Source of the DNA: CAYWVR01 sp964461715
Lineage (GTDB): Bacteria > Planctomycetota > Phycisphaerae > FEN-1346
Assembly (NCBI GenBank): GCA_964461715.1
Contig: CAYWVR010000012.1
Location: 25,650-89,649, forward strand
Direction: 5' to 3'
Length of the DNA stretch: 64,000 nucleotides
The notes beneath the pieces were generated by a model. That model was given only the letters and a program-made list of their open reading frames with translations, was not told the DNA's origin and searched no databases. This document shows, piece by piece, positions 8,223 through 16,532 of the stretch. The position numbers were made by a program, and so were the translations under genes. Every line of letters begins with the position of its first letter. The first letter of the stretch is position 1.

Positions 8223-10189
8223 TGGACCTGCCCCGGACGATCCTCCGAATCCTTCAGACGGAACCCCTGATCGCGGTCCTGTCGATCGTGGCCTTCGCCG
8301 CCCTCGTGGCCGCGCTGGCGGTGCTGGCGGTCCGCTGGCGGGGGGTGAATCGGCTGATTCGGGGGCTGGTGGGGGTGTTGGCGCTGCTTCTGGCGGCCAC
8401 GGCCTTCAGCGACGTCCTGGAGTGGATGGACGTGTATCCGCAGGCCGACCTGGCGGAGAACTTCCTGGAGCCCCTGATCCCGGCGTTCTGGCTATTCCTG
8501 TTCATCGTCCAGCTCGAGCATGAGGACCGCCGACGCGTCCAGGACCTCAACGCCCGCCTCGTGGCCGTTCACGACCTGGCGACCCGATTGACGGCCAAGA
8601 CCGACTCCTCCGCTCTCCTCCAGGAGGCCGTGGACCACGTCGCTGCCCTGTTCGAGGCCCCGTATGCGGCCCTTTTTCTGATGGACCACTCGGAGGGCAA
8701 GCTGCGGGCCCGCGCGACCCACGGCCTGACGGAGGCCGAAACCCGCCAATTCGCCCTCGAGCCCGGCGAGGGCATCAGCGGGCGGGCCTTCGCCGAGGGC
8801 CGCCCCCTGCGGTGCCCGACCCCCGCGACTATCGCCTCGGGCGTCGGGGCGCAGATCGTCCGCCGCTATCGCATCACGAACGTGGCCGCGGTCCCTTTGA
8901 CGAGCGACGGGCGCACGATCGGCGTCCTTTCGGCCGTACGCAGCAGTGGGACGCCGTTTACGGAGGACGACCTGGCGGTCCTGGCAACGCTGGGGGCCCA
9001 TGCGTGCGCGGCCCTCAAGAACACCGCACTGTACGAGAAGGTGGCCGAGAGCGAGGCGAAGCTCCGCACGCTGGTCGAGAACGCCGAGGTGGCCATTGTG
9101 GTCGTCGATGAGGACCGCCACATCATCCTGTGGAACCACGGGGCCGAGAAGCTCTACGGCTGGTCCCGCGAGGAAGTCGCGGGACGCCACATCAGCCTCA
9201 TCTACCCCGAGGAGAAGCGCGACGACGTGCCCCACGACATCCTGCCCGCCCTCCGCCACAAGGGCGCCTGGTTCGGCGAATACCCCGCCGTGCGCAAGGA
9301 CGGCACGCGTTTCACCGCTTGGATGAACCTGAGCCGCGTCTTCGACGCCGCGGGACGGGCCGTCTGCACCCTGGGGATCGTCATGGACGTAACCGAGCGA
9401 GTCCAGCTTCGGGCCATGCTCGTCCAAGCCCAGAAGATGGAGACGGTGGGGATGCTGGCGGGGGGCATCGCCCACGACTTCTCGAACCTTCTGACGGGGA
9501 TTCTGGGCTTTGCGGGGCTTCTGAAGGGGTCCCTGGAGGCCGGCACGGAGGGGCAAGACGCCGCCCGCCAAATCGAGGAAGCCGCCCAGCGCGGCGTCGA
9601 CCTGGTGCGCCGGCTCATGGCCTTCAGCCACCGCCACCCCATCAAGCCGCAGCCCGTGAACCTGAACGACATCGTCGACGAGGTCACCCGGCTGCTCGAG
9701 CGGACCTTCACCCGCCACGTCGAGGTCGAGACGGACCTGGACCGCGACCTGCACCTCGTGCGGGCCGATGCCGCCCAGATACACCAGGTGCTCATGAATC
9801 TGACCGTCAACGCCCGCGACGCGATGCCGAAGGGCGGGACACTGACCCTCGCCACGCGCAACGCCGCTCTGGACACGACCGACGCCCAGGCCCTGGGCCT
9901 GGAGCCGGGCCCCTACGTCCGCCTGACGGTCCGCGACACGGGCGAAGGCATGGACGAGGAGGTCCAGGCCTGCATCTTCGAGCCGTTCTTCACCACAAAA
10001 CCCGCCGAAACGGGCACGGGACTGGGACTGGCCACGGTTCTGGCCATCGTCAGCCGCAACGGCGGCCGCATCAACTGCGAAAGCCGCCCCGGCGAGGGCA
10101 CGACCTTCACGGTGCTGCTGCCGGCGTTGCCGCTGGAGGGCGTCGCATCCGAGGGATCGCAGGCTGGGGGCGTAGATCCGCTCTCGTAG
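8222..10189 (+). CDS. membrane sensor histidine kinase with GAF and PAS domains
   Basis: The 655-residue kinase has three N-terminal hydrophobic helices (about 16-36, 47-62, 85-97), then a GAF domain (about 125-275), a PAS domain (about 285-395), and HisKA and HATPase_c domains. The phosphoacceptor is H418 in AGGIAHDFSNLL, a form typical of the large hybrid-kinase-like family. The N box is LMNLTVNARDAM around N530, followed by DTGEGM and GTGLGLATV ATP-lid elements. The kinase core is complete, but no receiver domain is attached and no response regulator gene is adjacent, so it is an orphan here. Translation is coupled to the small membrane protein upstream. The signal is unknown. Confidence 0.9.
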   Translation: MDLPRTILRILQTEPLIAVLSIVAFAALVAALAVLAVRWRGVNRLIRGLVGVLALLLAATAFSDVLEWMDVYPQADLAENFLEPLIPAFWLFLFIVQLEHEDRRRVQDLNARLVAVHDLATRLTAKTDSSALLQEAVDHVAALFEAPYAALFLMDHSEGKLRARATHGLTEAETRQFALEPGEGISGRAFAEGRPLRCPTPATIASGVGAQIVRRYRITNVAAVPLTSDGRTIGVLSAVRSSGTPFTEDDLAVLATLGAHACAALKNTALYEKVAESEAKLRTLVENAEVAIVVVDEDRHIILWNHGAEKLYGWSREEVAGRHISLIYPEEKRDDVPHDILPALRHKGAWFGEYPAVRKDGTRFTAWMNLSRVFDAAGRAVCTLGIVMDVTERVQLRAMLVQAQKMETVGMLAGGIAHDFSNLLTGILGFAGLLKGSLEAGTEGQDAARQIEEAAQRGVDLVRRLMAFSHRHPIKPQPVNLNDIVDEVTRLLERTFTRHVEVETDLDRDLHLVRADAAQIHQVLMNLTVNARDAMPKGGTLTLATRNAALDTTDAQALGLEPGPYVRLTVRDTGEGMDEEVQACIFEPFFTTKPAETGTGLGLATVLAIVSRNGGRINCESRPGEGTTFTVLLPALPLEGVASEGSQAGGVDPLS

Positions 10190-10194
10190 GCCCC

Positions 10195-10222
10195 CACGGG
10201 CAGACAACCTGCCCCTGCCACC
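10195..10222 (+). repeat. 28-base palindromic repeat, copy A
   Basis: A hairpin starts five bases after the kinase stop: a 9-base stem CACGGGCAG (10195-10203), loop acaac, and return arm CTGCCCCTG (10209-10217) with one mismatch, followed by CCACC. A copy matching at 26 of 28 positions lies at 23443-23470 on the opposite strand. Both copies sit just after a stop codon and read in the same sense relative to the upstream gene. No T-tract follows, so it is more like a dispersed REP-type element than a canonical terminator. Confidence 0.6.
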
Positions 10223-10291
10223 AACAGGCCCCACGAAACCCTCTGGACTTCTTCGCCGGCGGCGTCTAAAAAGGGTCTGGAGGCCCCGCCT

Positions 10292-11344
10292 ATGGCGAAG
10301 AAGCCGAAATCCGGTCCCCGGCCGATGCGCGTCAGCGAGTTTCAGAAGGCCCTCAAAGGGGCCGAGCCGCGCTCCGTCTACGTCCTGACGGGGTCCGATC
10401 CCTACCTGTTGCGACAGGCCCGCGACGCCATCCGGGCGGCCGTTCTCGGCGACGCCGACCCCGCCCTGGCCCTGATGCAGGTGGACGGCCCGCAGAGCGA
10501 GACGGCGGGGGTCCTCGACGCCCTGCGGACGCCCCCGTTCCTGGCCCCGAAGCGGCTGGTCATCGTGCGGGAGGCCGATAAGTTCGTCCAGAGGGCCCGG
10601 GGGGCCCTGGAGAAGCACTTCGCGGCCAACGATCCCCCGGGGTGCCTGGTCCTTGAATCCCTCGGCTGGAACGCCTCCACGAAGCTCGGCAAGCGCGTGG
10701 CCGAGATCGGCACGGTGGTGGCCTGCGAGGCGGACCGGCCGGACGCCCTGCCCGGGTGGTTGGCCGCCCGGGCAAAGGAGGCCGGCAAGCCGATGAGCCG
10801 CGAGGCCGCCCGTATGCTCCCGGAGTACCTCGGCACGGACATGGCCTCGCTGCTCGGGGCGCTCGAACAGCTGGTCCTTTACGTCGGCGACGCGGAGCAG
10901 ATCACGGAGAAGGACGTGGACGCGGTCGTCGCCCGGGGCCACCACGAGCGGGTCTGGGCCCTCTGCGATGCGGTGGGCGAGGGAAACCTGCCGCGAGCCC
11001 TGGAGCTGCTGGACGCCTTCTTGGCCGAGGGCATGGTCGTGCCGCAGCTCGTGGGCCTCTTGAGGCGGGAGGTGCGTCAGATGGTCCAGGTGGGGGCCCT
11101 GGCGCGGCGAATGAGCGTGGACATGGCCCTGCGAGAGGCCCGCGTCCATCCGGCGGCGGCGCCGCGGCTTCGGAAGGCCCTGACGAAGCTCTCGCCCGCC
11201 CAGCTCGCCGACAAGCTTCAGGCCCTCGTGGATGCCGATCTGGCCGCCAAGACCGGCACCGACGACCGTGTGGCCATGGAAACGCTGATTCACCGGCTCT
11301 GCGGCCCGGGGGCCTCGCGGGCCCTCGCCCGGACCGGCAACTGA
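10292..11344 (+). CDS. holA: DNA polymerase III delta subunit (clamp-loader)
   Basis: The 350-residue protein has the HolA architecture: an AAA-like N-terminal domain starting VYVLTGSDPYLLRQARDAI, a middle helical lid with YLGTDMASLLGALEQLVLY, and a C-terminal collar with LLRREVRQMVQV. In the clamp-loader it opens the beta sliding clamp. As usual for delta, the ATPase motifs are degenerate. A GGAGG ribosome site lies eight bases before the ATG. It is the first gene of a run with the mtlD-like gene (13-base gap) and the radical-SAM pair, an unusual set of neighbours for holA. Confidence 0.9.
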   Translation: MAKKPKSGPRPMRVSEFQKALKGAEPRSVYVLTGSDPYLLRQARDAIRAAVLGDADPALALMQVDGPQSETAGVLDALRTPPFLAPKRLVIVREADKFVQRARGALEKHFAANDPPGCLVLESLGWNASTKLGKRVAEIGTVVACEADRPDALPGWLAARAKEAGKPMSREAARMLPEYLGTDMASLLGALEQLVLYVGDAEQITEKDVDAVVARGHHERVWALCDAVGEGNLPRALELLDAFLAEGMVVPQLVGLLRREVRQMVQVGALARRMSVDMALREARVHPAAAPRLRKALTKLSPAQLADKLQALVDADLAAKTGTDDRVAMETLIHRLCGPGASRALARTGN

Positions 11345-11357
11345 TCGTGGAGTCCCC

Positions 11358-12551
11358 ATGCCGTCCGACGCGTCGAACCGACCGCTGGCCGTCCAGTTCG
11401 GGGCCGGCAACATCGGCCGGGGCTTCATGGGCGAGCTCTTTTCGGCCGGGGGCTATCACACCCGGTTTGTGGACGTCGACCCCGTCCTCGTCGAGGCCCT
11501 CCAGGCGCGCGGGCGGTACGTCGTGCACCACATCACGAACGCGGGCGACGAGCCCATGCCTGTCGAGCACGTCTCGGCCCTGGATGGCCGCGACACCGAG
11601 GCCGTGGCCGAGGCCGTGACCCGGGCCGACCTGGCGTGCACGGCAGTGGGCGTGCGGGCCCTGCCCCACGTGGCCCCGGTCCTGGCGCGGGGGCTGGCAA
11701 CGCGGCTGGCGGACGGGGACACCCCGCCTCTCGACGTCATCACCTGCGAGAACCTCGTGGGGGCGGGAAAGGCCCTTCGCGACATGGTGGCGGGCCATCT
11801 GGCCGAGGCGAACGTCGTCGACCCGGCCCGCCTGGACGCCCGCGTCGGTTTCGTCGAGGCCGTCGTCAGCCGCATGGTCCCCATCGTTCCCGAGGACGTC
11901 CACCGCGAGGACCCCCTCTGGGTGGCCTGCGAACCCTATGCCCGCCTTCCCGTCGACGGAACCGCCCTTCGCGGCCCCGTGCCGCCCGTCCCGGGCCTGG
12001 AGCCCGTGCCCAACATCCTGGCCTGGCAGCGGCGGAAGCTCGCCTGCCACAACATGAGCCACGCCGTCTGTGCGTATCTGGGCTACCGGGCGGGGCACGA
12101 ACTCATCTGGCAGGCCATGGAGGACGCGGCGGTGGTCCGGGACGTGCGGGGGGCCCTGGCGGAGACGGGACGGGCCCTGGTCAAGCGGTTCGATTTCGAC
12201 CCCGACGCCCAGCGGGAACACGAGGCAGACCTCCTGGAGCGGTACCGGAACCGGGCCCTCGGCGACCAGGTCCACCGCGTCGCCGCCGACCCGCTACGGA
12301 AACTGGGCCCGGAAGACCGTCTCGTGGGCTCGGCGCGGCTCTGCCTGGAGGAGGGCATCGAGCCGGACCACGTGATCCCGGGCATCCGGGCGGCCTTGGC
12401 GTACGACCATCCGGCCGACCCGTCGGCCCAGCAGCTCCAGGCCCGGCTCCGCAAAGAGGGGTTAAAGGCGGTCCTCAGGGATGTCTGCGGCCTGGAGCCC
12501 GGCGAACCGCTGTGGGAGCGTCTCCTCCAGCCGACCGGGCGGAAGGAGTAG
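11358..12551 (+). CDS. mannitol-1-phosphate 5-dehydrogenase-like polyol dehydrogenase
   Basis: The 397-residue enzyme belongs to the long-chain mannitol dehydrogenase family. The N-terminus has VQFGAGNIGRGFMGELF, the NAD-binding signature seen in MtlD. Later elements include ITCENLVGAGK and the catalytic-region KLACHNMSHAVCAYLGY segment (Lys and HN). It would interconvert a sugar phosphate and a polyol phosphate with NAD. No PTS or mannitol uptake gene is nearby, so the physiological substrate is uncertain and could be another polyol phosphate. It is five bases upstream of the pseudo-radical-SAM gene, suggesting cotranscription. Confidence 0.8.
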   Translation: MPSDASNRPLAVQFGAGNIGRGFMGELFSAGGYHTRFVDVDPVLVEALQARGRYVVHHITNAGDEPMPVEHVSALDGRDTEAVAEAVTRADLACTAVGVRALPHVAPVLARGLATRLADGDTPPLDVITCENLVGAGKALRDMVAGHLAEANVVDPARLDARVGFVEAVVSRMVPIVPEDVHREDPLWVACEPYARLPVDGTALRGPVPPVPGLEPVPNILAWQRRKLACHNMSHAVCAYLGYRAGHELIWQAMEDAAVVRDVRGALAETGRALVKRFDFDPDAQREHEADLLERYRNRALGDQVHRVAADPLRKLGPEDRLVGSARLCLEEGIEPDHVIPGIRAALAYDHPADPSAQQLQARLRKEGLKAVLRDVCGLEPGEPLWERLLQPTGRKE

Positions 12552-12556
12552 CCGCG

Positions 12557-13957
12557 GTGCGTCTCCTTCTCGTCCAGCCGACGGTCTCGCAGGCGGGGCA
12601 GCCCGGCGTCTACCGGCACGAGGTCGCGTCGCTGGGCGGGCAGCTCCTGCACGAGGGCCACACCGTCCGGCTGCGGGTCGTCCGGCGGCCGGAGGAGGTC
12701 GCCTCGGCCCCCGCGGACGCCGACCGTGCCCCCGCCACGGTCCTCGTATACGTCGAGCCACCGGCGGTGGATCTGGCGTTTCGCGTGACCGAGGCCCTGC
12801 ACGCGGCCTGGCCGTCGGCGCTGGTCCTTTTCGGCCCGCACGCGGTCCGGTGCCCGGACGAGTGCCTCAGCCGGCCCGGCGTGGAGGCGGTGGCGGTGGC
12901 CCGGGCGGAGTTCTGCGTGCCCCGATACCTGGCGGCCCCCGAGGCGGGGACGGAGCGGCTCCAGGGGCGGGGCCTGTGGGTGAACGCCGACACGGGCGTC
13001 ATGCGCAATCCCCCGCCGGAGCCGCCCGCGAACCTCGCGGACCTGCCCTGGCCCGCCCGCGAGCTCTACGGCCGCGAGCCCGTCCTCGACGCCGCCGGGC
13101 TGGCCTACGTCCGCGTGGCCGCGGGGGGCGACGTGCCGACCCGGGGCAGCCGGAACATTCCCGAGCCGCTCGCCCGCGATGCGTGGCCCGTCCTGCACCG
13201 GCCCATCGACGCGGTCCTCAGGGAGATGACCTCGCTGGCGGCCAAGCAGCTCGACCTGGGAGGATTTCGGATCGGGAATCACCGCTGGCCGGCCTCTTTC
13301 GAGTGGGTCCAGACGTTCGCCCGCCGCTATCCGCAGGAGGTCCGGCTGCCGCTCCGGACGACGCTCGATCCGCGGGACCTGGACGCGGAGACCGCCCGGT
13401 TCCTGGCCGCCGCGGGGGTCGAGCAGGCGGAGATCGACGTGGGGAGCGGCTCGACGCTTATCCGGCATGACATCCTGCGGCGGGAGACCACGCCCGAGCA
13501 GTTGGAGGGGGCCTTCGCGGCTCTGGCGGAGGCGGGCATCCGGAGCGTGGCCCGGATCGAGATCGGGGCCCCCTACGAGACGCCTCTGACGCTCGGCGAG
13601 ACGCTGGAGCTGCTGCGCAGGCTCGATCCGGACCTTGTGGAGGCCCGCCTGCACTTCCCGGCCCCGGGGACGGCCTCGTGGGAGGCGGCCCGAGAGAACG
13701 GGTGGCTGGTCCCGGACCCGGCGGCGGCCCATCTGGCGGGGCGTCCGTCGCTGGCGCTACCCGCCCTTCCGCCGGACGCCCTCGTCACCGCCTGCCGGGC
13801 CCTGCCCTATGCGGTGCACCGGCCGAAGACGGCAACGCTGGTGCGGCTGGCGCGGAGGATCCCGATGGGCGGCGGGCAGACGGCCTATGAACGGGTCCTG
13901 GGGCCGCTTCTCGGGCCGGCCGTCCGCAGGAAGCAGAGGCGGACCCGCGATGCCTGA
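12557..13957 (+). CDS. B12-binding-type radical-SAM homologue lacking the cluster cysteines
   Basis: The 466-residue protein follows the plan of B12-binding radical-SAM enzymes. The N-terminal Rossmann-like domain has RLLLVQPT, LVLFGPHAVRCPDE, GVEAVAVARAEF and the linker NPPPEPPANLADLPWPAREL. A TIM-barrel-like domain follows, with RPIDAVLREM, LDPRDLDAETARFLAAAGV, EIDVGSGS and GAPYETPLTLGETLELL. Where family members have the CxxxCxxC loop after the first barrel strand, this protein has YVRVAAGGDVPTRGSRN, with no cysteine. It therefore cannot bind the SAM [4Fe-4S] cluster in the usual way. I chose the GTG at 12557 because the gene starts with the expected RLLLVQPT strand six bases after the mtlD-like stop. 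The end overlaps the intact radical-SAM gene by eight bases. Confidence 0.72.
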   Translation: MRLLLVQPTVSQAGQPGVYRHEVASLGGQLLHEGHTVRLRVVRRPEEVASAPADADRAPATVLVYVEPPAVDLAFRVTEALHAAWPSALVLFGPHAVRCPDECLSRPGVEAVAVARAEFCVPRYLAAPEAGTERLQGRGLWVNADTGVMRNPPPEPPANLADLPWPARELYGREPVLDAAGLAYVRVAAGGDVPTRGSRNIPEPLARDAWPVLHRPIDAVLREMTSLAAKQLDLGGFRIGNHRWPASFEWVQTFARRYPQEVRLPLRTTLDPRDLDAETARFLAAAGVEQAEIDVGSGSTLIRHDILRRETTPEQLEGAFAALAEAGIRSVARIEIGAPYETPLTLGETLELLRRLDPDLVEARLHFPAPGTASWEAARENGWLVPDPAAAHLAGRPSLALPALPPDALVTACRALPYAVHRPKTATLVRLARRIPMGGGQTAYERVLGPLLGPAVRRKQRRTRDA

Positions 13958-14978
13958 CCGGACGAAGGAGGGGCTCTCGACGCTCGCCCGCAAGGCCCGC
14001 CTCGTGCGGGCGTACCTTGCGCGGCGACCGGTCTGGTGCGCCTGGCAGGTCACCTACCGCTGCAACTTCCGCTGCCGCATCTGCGGCTACTGGCGCGAGC
14101 CGCATTCGACCGCGGAGGAGCTCTCGGTTGCCGAGTTCGCCCGCGGGGCCCGGAACCTGGCCCGCAGCGGCTCGATGCTCGTCAACCTCGCGGGCGGCGA
14201 GCCCATGCTGCGCCCGGATCTGCCGGAGATCGTCCGGGCCCTGGCCAGGTGGCACTTCCCCATGCTGACGACCAACGGCTGGCGGGTGCGGCCGGAGGCG
14301 GCCCGGGCCCTCTGGAAGGCCGACCTGGAGGGCGTCAGCGTCTCGATCGACTATCCCGACGCGGCCCGCCACGACGCCCAGCGCGGCCGGGAGGGGGCCT
14401 GGGACGAGGCCGTCCGGGCCCTCGAGGTCTTTCGCGACACGCGCCGGCGGCGGGATCAGCGCGTCAACCTCATGTGCGTCCTGACAGCCGAGAACCAGGA
14501 CTCCGTGGGCGAGGTGGTGGCCCTGGCCGAGCGGCTGGGGGTCCACTTCATGGTCCAACCTTACGGGATTCTGAAGACCGGCGACGCCTCGCATCGACCC
14601 CGCCCGCCGGTGTCGGAGGCGCTGCTGGCGCTTCGACGGCGGCACGGGGCGGTCCTCTCGAATCCCTACTTCCTGGAGCGATTCGACGCGTTTCTCGCGG
14701 GCGGGGTGCCCGGGTGCCGGGCGGGGCTGGCCACCTTCAACATCGACCAGTGCGGCCGGGTGGCCAAGTGCGTGGAGGATCGCCGACACCCGGTCGGGTC
14801 GGTCGTCGAGACACCCATGCCGGTGCTCGTCGAGCGGCTGCGGGCCCGCCGGCGCGCCAACACCTGTCGCTTGTGCTGGTACAACTGCCGCGGCGAGGTG
14901 GAAGCGCTCTATCGTCCCTCCGGGATCCTGAGCGCCGTTCCGATGCTGTTCGCCGGCCGTCCGGTGCGGGAGGAATGA
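13950..14978 (+). CDS. radical-SAM enzyme with SPASM-like C-terminal cysteines
   Basis: The 342-residue enzyme has the canonical cluster motif CNFRCRIC (CxxxCxxC) after QVTYR, then the SAM-contact region LVNLAGGEPMLRPDL. The C-terminal part has cysteines in CRAG, DQCGRVAKC and CRLCWYNC, as in SPASM/twitch domains that bind extra Fe-S clusters. Such enzymes modify peptides or act on small molecules. The ATG overlaps the preceding pseudo-radical-SAM gene by eight bases, so the two are translationally coupled. No short precursor-peptide gene is evident beside it. The reaction is unknown. Confidence 0.85.
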   Translation: MPDRTKEGLSTLARKARLVRAYLARRPVWCAWQVTYRCNFRCRICGYWREPHSTAEELSVAEFARGARNLARSGSMLVNLAGGEPMLRPDLPEIVRALARWHFPMLTTNGWRVRPEAARALWKADLEGVSVSIDYPDAARHDAQRGREGAWDEAVRALEVFRDTRRRRDQRVNLMCVLTAENQDSVGEVVALAERLGVHFMVQPYGILKTGDASHRPRPPVSEALLALRRRHGAVLSNPYFLERFDAFLAGGVPGCRAGLATFNIDQCGRVAKCVEDRRHPVGSVVETPMPVLVERLRARRRANTCRLCWYNCRGEVEALYRPSGILSAVPMLFAGRPVREE

Positions 14979-14988
14979 GCGGGCGACC

Positions 14989-15387
14989 CTAGAACCCGGC
15001 CTGGCCCCACCGCTCGACCTCCGCGACGACCGACTTCCGCATGAACCAGATGAGCAGGAAGATCGGGTAGGCCAGCCCGATCACCATGCCGCAGCACATG
15101 CCGCCGGCAGCCCCGATGGCGACGTCCTGTTCCACCGCCGGAAGCAGTCCGACGACGGCGACCACCACGTTGACGACGGCTATGGCCAGGCCCAGGCCAG
15201 CCCACATCAAGTGAAGGGTCCGTCCGGCGGGCCGCCGCCGAAGGGTCTGGATGCCCGCGGCCAGAAGAACGAAGGACAGCAGGATGCCGGCCAACCCGGC
15301 CGCGGTGTTGTAGGTCTGCCACCACGCCGGGAACCCGGCCTGCTCCATCATGCGCTGCTGCTCGGGGTTGAGCATCGGCGCGAGCAT
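14989..15387 (-). CDS. small polytopic membrane protein, probably leaderless
   Basis: The 132-residue product has three or four hydrophobic helices (about residues 26-48, 59-82, 88-115) and ends in a short charged tail. I do not recognise a family with confidence; it resembles generic DUF4190-like membrane proteins. The candidate -10 box ends seven bases before the ATG at 15387, so transcription would begin at or next to the start codon and no Shine-Dalgarno is present. A second ATG four codons in, at 15375, is also without one. It converges on the radical-SAM gene with ten bases between. Confidence 0.6.
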   Translation of the reverse strand: MLAPMLNPEQQRMMEQAGFPAWWQTYNTAAGLAGILLSFVLLAAGIQTLRRRPAGRTLHLMWAGLGLAIAVVNVVVAVVGLLPAVEQDVAIGAAGGMCCGMVIGLAYPIFLLIWFMRKSVVAEVERWGQAGF

Positions 15388-15393
15388 CGAAAT

Positions 15394-15422
15394 ACGCTAA
15401 CGCTGGCCGCGCGAGGATGCAA
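15394..15422 (-). promoter_or_regulatory. promoter predicted to give a leaderless mRNA
   Basis: On the minus strand TTGCAT (15422-15417), 17-base spacer, TAGCGT (15399-15394). The expected transcription start falls on the A of the 15387 start codon. Confidence 0.5.
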
Positions 15423-15503
15423 GCGAATGTCGATCCCGCCGTTCCGATAGTTCTCACGCGTCCGCGAAAACCGTCGCCCGGACCGGAGGGGTAACGTTTT
15501 TCA

Positions 15504-15532
15504 TTGCCGCGGGCGGCCGCGCGAAGTATCAT
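15504..15532 (+). promoter_or_regulatory. pyrBC promoter
   Basis: TTGCCG (15504-15509), 17-base spacer, TATCAT (15527-15532), 37 bases before the pyrB ATG. Its position also argues against an upstream TTG at 15504 as the start codon. No PyrR-type attenuator is apparent in the short leader. Confidence 0.6.
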
Positions 15533-15569
15533 CGGCGGCCGGCGTCGGGGCGAGAGACGGGGGCCGGCC

Positions 15570-16532
15570 ATGCCGAGACTCACCACCGGACACTGGACGC
15601 GGAAGCACCTGCTGGGCCTGGAGGGGCTTTCGGCCGAGGAGCTCCGCCTCCTGCTGAGGCAAGCCGACGAGTTCCACCCCTTCGCCACGGGCACGCGGCC
15701 CGCCCCGCCGGTCCTCGCGGGGCGGACGGTCCTGAACCTCTTCTGCGAGGAATCCACGCGGACGCGGACCAGCTTCACCCTGGCCGCCGAGCGTCTGGGG
15801 GCCCGCGTCGTCCAGTTCCACGCCGATTCCTCCAGCCTCCAGAAACGCGAGACCCTCGCCGACACCGCCCGCACGGTCGAGGCGATGGGCCTCGACGCCA
15901 TCGTCCTCCGGCACCGCGAGCGGCACGCGCCGCACCGGCTGGCGGAGGTCGTCGAGTGCTCGGTCCTGAACGCCGGTGACGACGCCCACGAACACCCCAC
16001 CCAGGGCCTCCTGGACATGTTCGCTATCCGCCGGGCCCTCGGACACATCGAGGACCTGACCGTCGCGTGCGTGGGGGACGTGCGGCACAGCCGGGTGGCG
16101 CGGTCGAACTTTTACGGCCTCGCGGCCCTCGGGAACCGCGTCGTCTTCGTCGGACCCCAGGTCTTCCTCGACGGGGTCGAGCTGGACGTCGAGAAGACCA
16201 CCGATTTCGACGCCGTCCTGCCGGAGCTGGACGCCATCATGATGCTCCGCGTCCAGTTCGAGCGGCACGACGCCGTAGCCCTGGACATGGACGCCTACAT
16301 CGCCGGCTACCAGCTCAATGCCGAGCGGCTGGAGCGGGCCAAGGAGGAGGCGGTGGTCCTCCATCCCGGGCCCATGAACCGCGGCATCGAGCTGACGAGC
16401 GAGGTCGCCGACGGGCCCCGCAGCCTGATCCTCCCGCAGGTGACGTGCGGCGTGGCGGTGCGGATGGGAGTCCTGACACTGGCCATCGGGGCGAAGGACC
16501 GGCTGTCGGGGCAGGACGAGGAGGCGTCCTAG
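15570..16532 (+). CDS. pyrB: aspartate carbamoyltransferase catalytic subunit
   Basis: The 320-residue enzyme makes N-carbamoyl-aspartate in pyrimidine synthesis. The carbamoyl-phosphate loop is CEESTRTRTSF (about residues 59-69; STRTRTS is the family signature). HPTQGLLDMF and the aspartate-binding MMLRVQFER and HPGPMNRGIEL segments follow. Size is normal for the catalytic chain. No pyrI regulatory gene is adjacent. The stop TAG shares its last base with the GTG start of pyrC, so the pair is translationally coupled. Confidence 0.96.
   Translation: MPRLTTGHWTRKHLLGLEGLSAEELRLLLRQADEFHPFATGTRPAPPVLAGRTVLNLFCEESTRTRTSFTLAAERLGARVVQFHADSSSLQKRETLADTARTVEAMGLDAIVLRHRERHAPHRLAEVVECSVLNAGDDAHEHPTQGLLDMFAIRRALGHIEDLTVACVGDVRHSRVARSNFYGLAALGNRVVFVGPQVFLDGVELDVEKTTDFDAVLPELDAIMMLRVQFERHDAVALDMDAYIAGYQLNAERLERAKEEAVVLHPGPMNRGIELTSEVADGPRSLILPQVTCGVAVRMGVLTLAIGAKDRLSGQDEEAS

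Noticed and set aside
10243..10271. TGGACT / 17 / TAAAAA as a holA promoter
   Set aside because: The -10 match ends in A and the sequence is compatible with chance; not strong enough to list as a feature.
8492..11428. A 978-codon open frame on the minus strand
   Set aside because: It lies antisense to the histidine kinase and holA, has no recognisable domain, and is the usual shadow of GC-rich codon usage.
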